From an uncultured Collinsella sp. (GTDB lineage: Bacteria; Actinomycetota; Coriobacteriia; Coriobacteriales; Coriobacteriaceae), in the NCBI GenBank assembly GCA_900752545.1, contig CAADVS010000009.1, positions 1 to 10,218 of the forward strand: 10,218 bases of DNA, read 5' to 3'. The first letter of the stretch is position 1. Every line of letters starts with the position of its first letter. The notes under the pieces are model-generated. The model saw nothing but the letters and a program-made list of their open reading frames with translations, searched no databases and was not told the origin of the DNA. The translations under genes were made by a program, and so were the position numbers. This document shows positions 6,181 through 10,218 of this stretch, piece by piece.

Positions 6181-6747
6181 ATGAAGACCGCTACGGAAAC
6201 CTTACCAGGCCTGACGCCGGACATGCTCGCCATGCCCCGGTTCGAAGACAGCGCCATCGATATGCAGGAGTTGCTGCGCAGGTTCGCCGATTAGGTCGTG
6301 AACGCCGTGTTGGACGCCGAGACTGACCGAGTGTGCGGCGTCGGAGCGAACGATCGCGACGGCTACTGCGAGCGCAGCCTCGCCACCTGCGTCAGCACGC
6401 TGACGCCGCGCATCCCGAAGCTGCGTTCCGACAGCTTCTTCCCGGAGGACGTGATCGAGCGATGCCAGTTCGTCGGCTGTACCCTCGTGCCCGCCGTGGT
6501 CTAGATGTATGCCGCGGGCGCTAGCACCCGCAAGGCGCAGAGGGTGGCCGAGAAGATGGGCGTATCGAGGCTCTCCATGGACCAGGTGTGCGCAATCGCC
6601 TCGTGCCTGAACGCCGATATTGAGGAACGATCCGACGATATGGCTACACTTCTTTTGAGTAACTACTCTATGCGCTGTTTAAAGAGGGCTTTGCAAGATA
6701 ATTTGGCCCTTGTCGTCCGCGGCACTTCGCTTGTGCCTGGCTTTTAA
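6181..6747 (+). pseudogene. IS256-family (mutator-type) transposase remnant, N-terminal part only
   Basis: One frame from ATG 6181 reads as the N-terminus of an IS256-family transposase: FADxVVNAVLDAETDRVCG, GYCERSLATCVSTLTPRIPK, LRSDSFFPEDVIERC, then MYAAGASTRKAQRVAEKMGV and SMDQVCAIASCLNADIEE. It carries TAG at 6292-6294 and again at 6502-6504, and the similarity I recognise ends near 6633. After that about 35 unrelated codons run to TAA at 6745-6747. The catalytic DDE residues of a 400-aa transposase lie further downstream and are absent, so the element cannot move itself. AAGGAAAGG precedes the ATG. The GGGTCTTCGTCC stretch at 6129-6140 could be part of the left terminal inverted repeat, but no right-hand copy was found. 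Its high GC contrasts with the flanks. Confidence 0.8.
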
Positions 6748-8021
6748 AATGGAATATCGTCTTCGATGTCCTCTAGATGGGAAATCAGATTCGCCATGAT
6801 GGCCTCTCTTTTTCTGGGGCTCGCATTATCGAGTAGGTTTACAAAGTCAGAGATGGTGTTGATTGATATAGACCCTGGTTTTGTTTCGACTGCTCCATTG
6901 ATTAGAATGTCAGTTAGATATTTGACATTTGCAAGTGAACTGTCTAATAAATGTGATTCAAGCAAATTATGCAGACGCGTGCGAATTGTGTCTGCATCCA
7001 GCTCAAAAGTTGATAAATGACTTTTGTAGACAGTATGTTGGCTTATTTCATTAATAAAATTGCGAAAGGCCTGCTTTTCCTTTGTTGTGAAAAACGGTGA
7101 TTCGCGTTCATCTTCGCGCTCATCTGGGAGATCAAAAGCGTCAAGATACCTTGTGTATTCGCTATCAATAAGATCGTCTTTATGTCTTAGAAAAATCGGC
7201 TTTATGTAGTCACTGATGTCGTCATCCTTTAATATCCATTCGACTTGCTGGTTTTCTAAGGCGACCGAAAGGATACGGAGCTCTTGTTGATCTGTGGTCA
7301 CGTGGGGGCTGGAACTTAGTTTTGAAATAATCGAATGCGTCTCAGCGAAGGAAAGCGAATTTGCCAGCGCTTCTATTAGATCATTAACGTCAGCGTCAGT
7401 GGCGTTCTTCGTATCGACATCGCTGGTGTCCGGTGTGATCTCGAATTTCTCTTCATCTTTAGGGCGATTATTAAGTTTGATTACATTTTTCAAGTCGCCT
7501 TCGACCGTGATGTTGTTCCGATCCTTGAAATACTCGGTCATTCTTTTGTCGTCGGTGCAAATTATCACACGTGTTTCATTTGAACACTGCTCGAGAAAAT
7601 GGTCGATTGATGCGACAATGCAGGCATCTTTAAAACCCTTATCGCTCTTTTCTTCGAATGGCGGCTCGTGATTAATTGCCCACTTGTATATACGCGAGAA
7701 TGCGTATTCGACCGGCGCTTGAGGCAAGACTTTAAACTGGATCGATCTATCGCTGCGGATTTCCTCTTCGACTTGTTCGAAAGTCAGGCTTTCGGCCTCT
7801 TTCATTGAAAAGCTCGTCAGCTTGAGTATCCCGCTTCTATTAATTTGCGCCTGTTCCCTCAGAAAAGACAGACGTTTCTGTGCCACTATTTCATCGATAA
7901 CGACTTCGGGAATATATAGTTCGTTACTTGCGGCAATTGCCTGCAATTGCTTTCGGTTGCCTAGAAGCTCGGAATATGAGTTTTCGTTCCTAGCTAGATT
8001 CGTGTCGACGATTACTATCAC
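6744..8021 (-). CDS. PIN-domain protein (DUF4935-like ribonuclease) with a long helical C-terminal region
   Basis: I place the start at GTG 8021, not at ATG 8078: GAGGGG stands seven bases before the GTG, and the PIN fold then begins at once (VIVDTN). The product is 425 aa. PIN acidic residues are visible in order: D6 (IVDTN), D43/E44 (PEVVIDEIV), D132 (KGFKDACI) and D157/D158 (IICTDDKRM). This is the layout of metal-dependent RNases of the PIN superfamily, with the bulky insert typical of DUF4935 proteins. From about residue 200 the chain is acidic and helical with no recognised domain; it may sense or bind a partner. No antitoxin gene is adjacent, so a classical VapC is unlikely. A stand-alone defence or RNA-quality role is an inference. 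Its stop TAA overlaps, on the opposite strand, the stop of the transposase-remnant frame. Lower GC than rmlCD. Confidence 0.75.
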   Translation of the reverse strand: MIVIVDTNLARNENSYSELLGNRKQLQAIAASNELYIPEVVIDEIVAQKRLSFLREQAQINRSGILKLTSFSMKEAESLTFEQVEEEIRSDRSIQFKVLPQAPVEYAFSRIYKWAINHEPPFEEKSDKGFKDACIVASIDHFLEQCSNETRVIICTDDKRMTEYFKDRNNITVEGDLKNVIKLNNRPKDEEKFEITPDTSDVDTKNATDADVNDLIEALANSLSFAETHSIISKLSSSPHVTTDQQELRILSVALENQQVEWILKDDDISDYIKPIFLRHKDDLIDSEYTRYLDAFDLPDEREDERESPFFTTKEKQAFRNFINEISQHTVYKSHLSTFELDADTIRTRLHNLLESHLLDSSLANVKYLTDILINGAVETKPGSISINTISDFVNLLDNASPRKREAIMANLISHLEDIEDDIPF

Positions 8022-8073
8022 GATTATCCCCCTCGGACGGTTTCTTCTTAAACAATAATATCCATTGCGATGC

Positions 8074-8945
8074 ATCAATGAGCGTCATCAATTGTTGCAA
8101 CGCAGACGGTGCAACACGCTTGCAGTCCTGATTTCTTATTACCTTGAGCGCTGCGGTTATTCGCTCAAGGCGGTGGCGGTAGCATTGCGATTCTTGTTCG
8201 CAAGCGCGGCACTCTGGCCAATCTCATCACTGACGAGCTGACTAAAGAGGGGACCTCATACTTCTACGGGCTTTTCTCAGATACAGAGCTAGAGTTCATT
8301 GAATTCAATGCGTTTGCTTTATCCAGGATTACCGATGCAGTGTCTGGAGAAAAAGGCGTCAGCCGGTTTGCTGCGGACAAAATAATCGACTCCATCTCTG
8401 ATGAACTGCTGACTGGCTCCAGGAGATTCGAGTATGGGCGGTCCTATGCCATGCTTCTTAGAGCGCTTCGGAAACACCTTACAAATGACTCCGTCGCGAT
8501 GGGCCCGTCTGAGCGCTTCGACTATATCGTGAGCATCTTTTCCGAGGGCTCCCTGCGGCGTTTCTCTGATGACCTTGATACAGATATCTCTATGATGACC
8601 GTTCACTCCGCTAAGGGGCTCGAGTGGGACACCGTTTTCATTCCGGGCGTTACGCGTTTCGCCTGGCCTGGAGGGATTTGCTCTCGGTGCGAAAGAGCTG
8701 GTATATGTTCGCGTTCTGCGTATGGATGCCGGATCGTTGATGCGATGAATATGCCAGATGGGCTTATTGAGGAAATGGGCCTGCTGTACGTCGGCGTCAC
8801 TCGCGTCCGCAAAGCGGTATATGTCTCCGCTTCTATGCAGCGCAGGACAAATAATGGGAACTATCAGGTTGCTTTCCCCTCTTGCCTAACGTCTCTTCCA
8901 GGCATTGAGCCTGTAAGTTGGACGGTCATGGACGGAGAGGGGTGA
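8074..8945 (+). pseudogene. UvrD/PcrA-like superfamily 1 helicase, 5'-truncated and frameshifted C-terminal part
   Basis: The confident part is 8172-8945: SIAILVRKRGTLANLITDEL, then motif V, MTVHSAKGLEWDTVFIPG (8595-8648), and motif VI, LLYVGVTRVRKAVYVSAS (8781-8834). The frame is open from the TGA at 8145-8147 but has no true start; GTG at 8340 lies inside the conserved domain. Just upstream another frame reads VLISYYLERCGYSLKA (about 8125-8172) and joins if one base is restored near 8171 in the GGCGGTGGCGGT tract, so a frameshift is likely. The N-terminal half with Walker A and B is absent; the remnant abuts the PIN gene near 8060-8078. Between motifs V and VI is a C-x2-C-x5-C-x6-C cluster (CSRCERAGICSRSAYGC). 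ATPase activity is impossible as it stands. It may once have been the helicase of a two-gene defence system. Confidence 0.75.
8094..8115. repeat. Short inverted repeat upstream of the PIN gene
   Basis: GTTGCA (8094-8099) and TGCAAC (8110-8115), spacer 10 bp. It lies about 73-94 bases before the PIN start codon, a possible operator; it also falls within the helicase remnant and may be coincidental. Confidence 0.2.
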
Positions 8946-9018
8946 TTGCCGGCGGGATGGGGCGTGTCCGCTACTGACGCGAGGTCCGGTTGCGGCTCTT
9001 GCTGTGGTCTCATGGAGT

Positions 9019-9070
9019 GTGCCCAAGCTGTTCTTTGGCTAGAACGGCTTGGGCACTAGCGTTTTGGTGG
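9019..9070 (+). terminator. Very strong hairpin after the helicase remnant
   Basis: GTGCCCAAGC-T-GTTCT (9019-9034) pairs with AGAAC-G-GCTTGGGCAC (9041-9056): sixteen pairs including one G-T wobble, loop TTGGCT, followed by TAGCGTTTTGG. The short T-run fits plus-strand termination, although termination is not certain with so weak a tail. Confidence 0.6.
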
Positions 9071-9135
9071 GATGCGGTGTTTGTTTAATTAGCTACTGTT
9101 GAATATTGTGAAGCAACACCGTGGCATTGCGCCTA

Positions 9136-9173
9136 GGCACCGGGGCCGACATGAGTCCCGGCGCCTTCTTCTT
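9136..9173 (+). terminator. Second rho-independent terminator
   Basis: GGCACCGGG (9136-9144) pairs with CCCGGCGCC (9157-9165) with one A-C mismatch, followed by TTCTTCTT. It points in the same direction as the hairpin at 9019 and would back it up. Two strong terminators after a dead gene suggest that the right-hand one belonged to another lost gene. Confidence 0.6.
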
Positions 9174-9318
9174 GCTAACGTCCGGTTTCGCCCCGCTGCC
9201 GCATGTTGACTTCGCTCATTGTTGGTACGGGTCGTATTATGCACGTCTTTGTCCGTGACGGCTGTTTCTTCTAGGATGAAGTGGTCGAACGATCGGCTCT
9301 TAAGCTAATGAGCTGGGG

Positions 9319-10017
9319 CTATTTAATAAAATCCTTCCTCCTGATCCTACCAAGGTGGCGGTCCAGTTCGTATATAGCGTCAATGTAAAGCTCGGCAGAA
9401 TCGCGTATGTCTCGCATGTCGAGGCAGCATCTTTCAAAGTGCAGCTTGCCTTTTTGTTCTTTGGCGCTGCGGATATTGCGACATGTCATCAATGCGATGT
9501 CATTATCGCCCACGCAGTTGATTCTTGAAAATCCTTTTGGTGTGATGCGATAAATAACTGCCTTAGGAAAGGAATCAAGTAGGCTTTTCCCTCTTATATC
9601 AATGCAGATTCTTCCTTCTGATCCAAAACCATAATCTTGATGTCTAGTTGAATTGAGGGGGTGGGCAATAACTACCGAGCGAACAACTTGGAGATATTTG
9701 CTCGCGTCGTCGAGTTCACTTTGTTTAGAGAACTCAAAATCGTTTTCGATCTCTTTTCGAAGACAGTTCCCTTTAATTTGCCAGAACGCATCTTTTATCC
9801 AAGTAGCAAGTGCCACAAGATAAACGGTGTCCTTTGGGTTGGGCAAGAAGCCCCCGCCGATAGTGGAATTGAAATCTTGAATGCTGTATTTAGCCTTAAG
9901 GATGAGATCGGACATTAATTCATAATGATCGGAGTCCTTCCAGGGCCATTTCTTCCATATGCCGCCTCCGTGTTCACCTAAATCATCGGTGGTCTTTAGT
10001 TCTTCGATCGCTTGCAT
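9319..10017 (-). CDS. Hypothetical protein, 232 aa, with a possible HEPN-type R-x5-H motif
   Basis: Family not recognised with confidence. The chain is soluble and largely helical, opening MQAIEELKTTDDLGEHGGG. It contains a WPWKDSDHYELMSDLI segment (24-39), and LQVVRSVVIAHPLNSTRH (109-126), in which R113 and H119 form R-x5-H at the end of a helix, followed by a likely turn. This resembles the RNase motif of HEPN domains, often found in abortive-infection proteins, but a single short motif is weak evidence. C-terminal residues 180-230 are basic and helical. ATG 10017 has AGGAG five bases upstream. Only 11 bases separate it from the stop of the preceding minus-strand gene, so the two are co-transcribed and may act together. 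The gene looks complete and has the lower GC of the island. Confidence 0.6.
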   Translation of the reverse strand: MQAIEELKTTDDLGEHGGGIWKKWPWKDSDHYELMSDLILKAKYSIQDFNSTIGGGFLPNPKDTVYLVALATWIKDAFWQIKGNCLRKEIENDFEFSKQSELDDASKYLQVVRSVVIAHPLNSTRHQDYGFGSEGRICIDIRGKSLLDSFPKAVIYRITPKGFSRINCVGDNDIALMTCRNIRSAKEQKGKLHFERCCLDMRDIRDSAELYIDAIYELDRHLGRIRRKDFIK

Positions 10018-10028
10018 GTCACTCCTGT

Positions 10029-10218
10029 CTATTCGATTTGTTGCAGCGCTTCTTTTGTTGTCTTGATGTCAACATGGTGCCCATTAATGGCTATAATCTG
10101 CCAGCTATCCAAAGAATGAGTCCAAAGGTTGAGGTTGATTTTCAATCTCAACGCAACAGCCTGAACGGACCCCGCGTTTCCGCAGCTAGCGCAACGCGGA
10201 AATAGCTCCCGGCACCTG
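10029..10218 (-). CDS. C-terminal end of a zinc-ribbon protein (5' part beyond the window)
   Basis: The frame runs in from the right edge for 62 codons to TAG at 10029. It begins RCRELFPRCASCGNAGSVQA, with a C-x2-C knuckle and another Cys a few residues earlier, and continues with a strand-rich stretch (LRLKINLNLW, SWQIIAINGHHVDIKTT) ending EALQQIE. The real gene is longer; no start codon is visible. It is followed after 11 bases by the R-x5-H protein with an AGGAG box in the gap, so the two form an operon. No family is recognised. The clean open frame, composition and coupling make a real gene likely. Confidence 0.6.
   Translation of the reverse strand, partial: RCRELFPRCASCGNAGSVQAVALRLKINLNLWTHSLDSWQIIAINGHHVDIKTTKEALQQIE

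Larger units (their letters stand above)
8946..9318. other. Intergenic region holding two terminators
   Basis: No credible gene on either strand. Apart from the hairpins listed separately, 9174-9318 is featureless to me; a TTGACT and a TATTAT near 9205-9240 are 23 bases apart, too far for a promoter. Confidence 0.6.

Noticed and set aside
8022..8078. ATG at 8078 as start of the PIN protein
   Set aside because: No ribosome-binding site; it adds 19 basic residues before the PIN fold, whereas GTG 8021 has GAGGGG at good spacing.
8319..8606. Minus-strand frame of 95 codons opposite the helicase
   Set aside because: Lies antisense to conserved helicase motifs.
1..10218. CRISPR arrays, tRNA and rRNA genes
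   Set aside because: No regularly spaced repeats, cloverleaf pattern or rRNA-like sequence seen on reading both strands.

Overview
The window looks like the chromosome of a high-GC gut actinobacterium, most likely a Coriobacteriia member such as Collinsella. This is an inference from the GC-rich rmlC-rmlD fusion gene at the left end, its codon use, and remembered resemblance of the secreted transglutaminase to Collinsella proteins. From about 3.6 kb onward the base composition falls sharply (visibly AT-richer codons) and the gene content becomes accessory: a reverse transcriptase with an upstream structured interval, a membrane/zinc-ribbon protein, a decayed IS256-family transposase, a PIN-domain protein, a broken UvrD-like helicase and a two-gene operon with a possible HEPN motif. 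It reads as a defence/mobile island with heavy decay.

Layout. 1-1580: bifunctional dTDP-rhamnose gene rmlCD and its terminator. 1581-1950: no large gene; one 36-codon reading frame with a perfect ribosome-binding site and an upstream palindrome, minus strand. 1951-3210: secreted transglutaminase-like protein whose 3' end is replaced, in frame, by the tail of an ABC-transporter ATPase. 3289-3615: a small minus-strand gene broken by an in-frame TAA. 3625-5430: promoter, about 300 nt of structured leader, then a TTG-started reverse transcriptase with YCDD and GIPQG motifs. 5431-5647: essentially non-coding. 5648-6049: one-TM zinc-ribbon protein. 6129-6747: transposase remnant with two in-frame TAG codons. 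6744-8021: PIN protein. 8074-8945: C-terminal part of a superfamily 1 helicase. 8946-9318: two hairpin terminators. 9319-10218: minus-strand operon of a zinc-ribbon protein (5' end outside the window) and a protein with an R-x5-H motif.

The most interesting element is 3625-5430. Its arrangement (sigma70-like promoter, about 300 nt of folded leader, then an unknown-group RT) matches the DRT2 type of antiviral reverse transcriptase, in which the RT copies a template segment of the leader RNA repeatedly to build a tandem-repeat gene called neo. Here the minus strand of the leader is free of stops for 84 codons. A hexamer (GGCAAT) recurs 147 nt apart in the same codon phase, so copying of that 147-nt unit in tandem would give an unbroken 49-residue-per-repeat reading frame. 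The DRT2 assignment and the repeat boundaries are hypotheses from reading alone.
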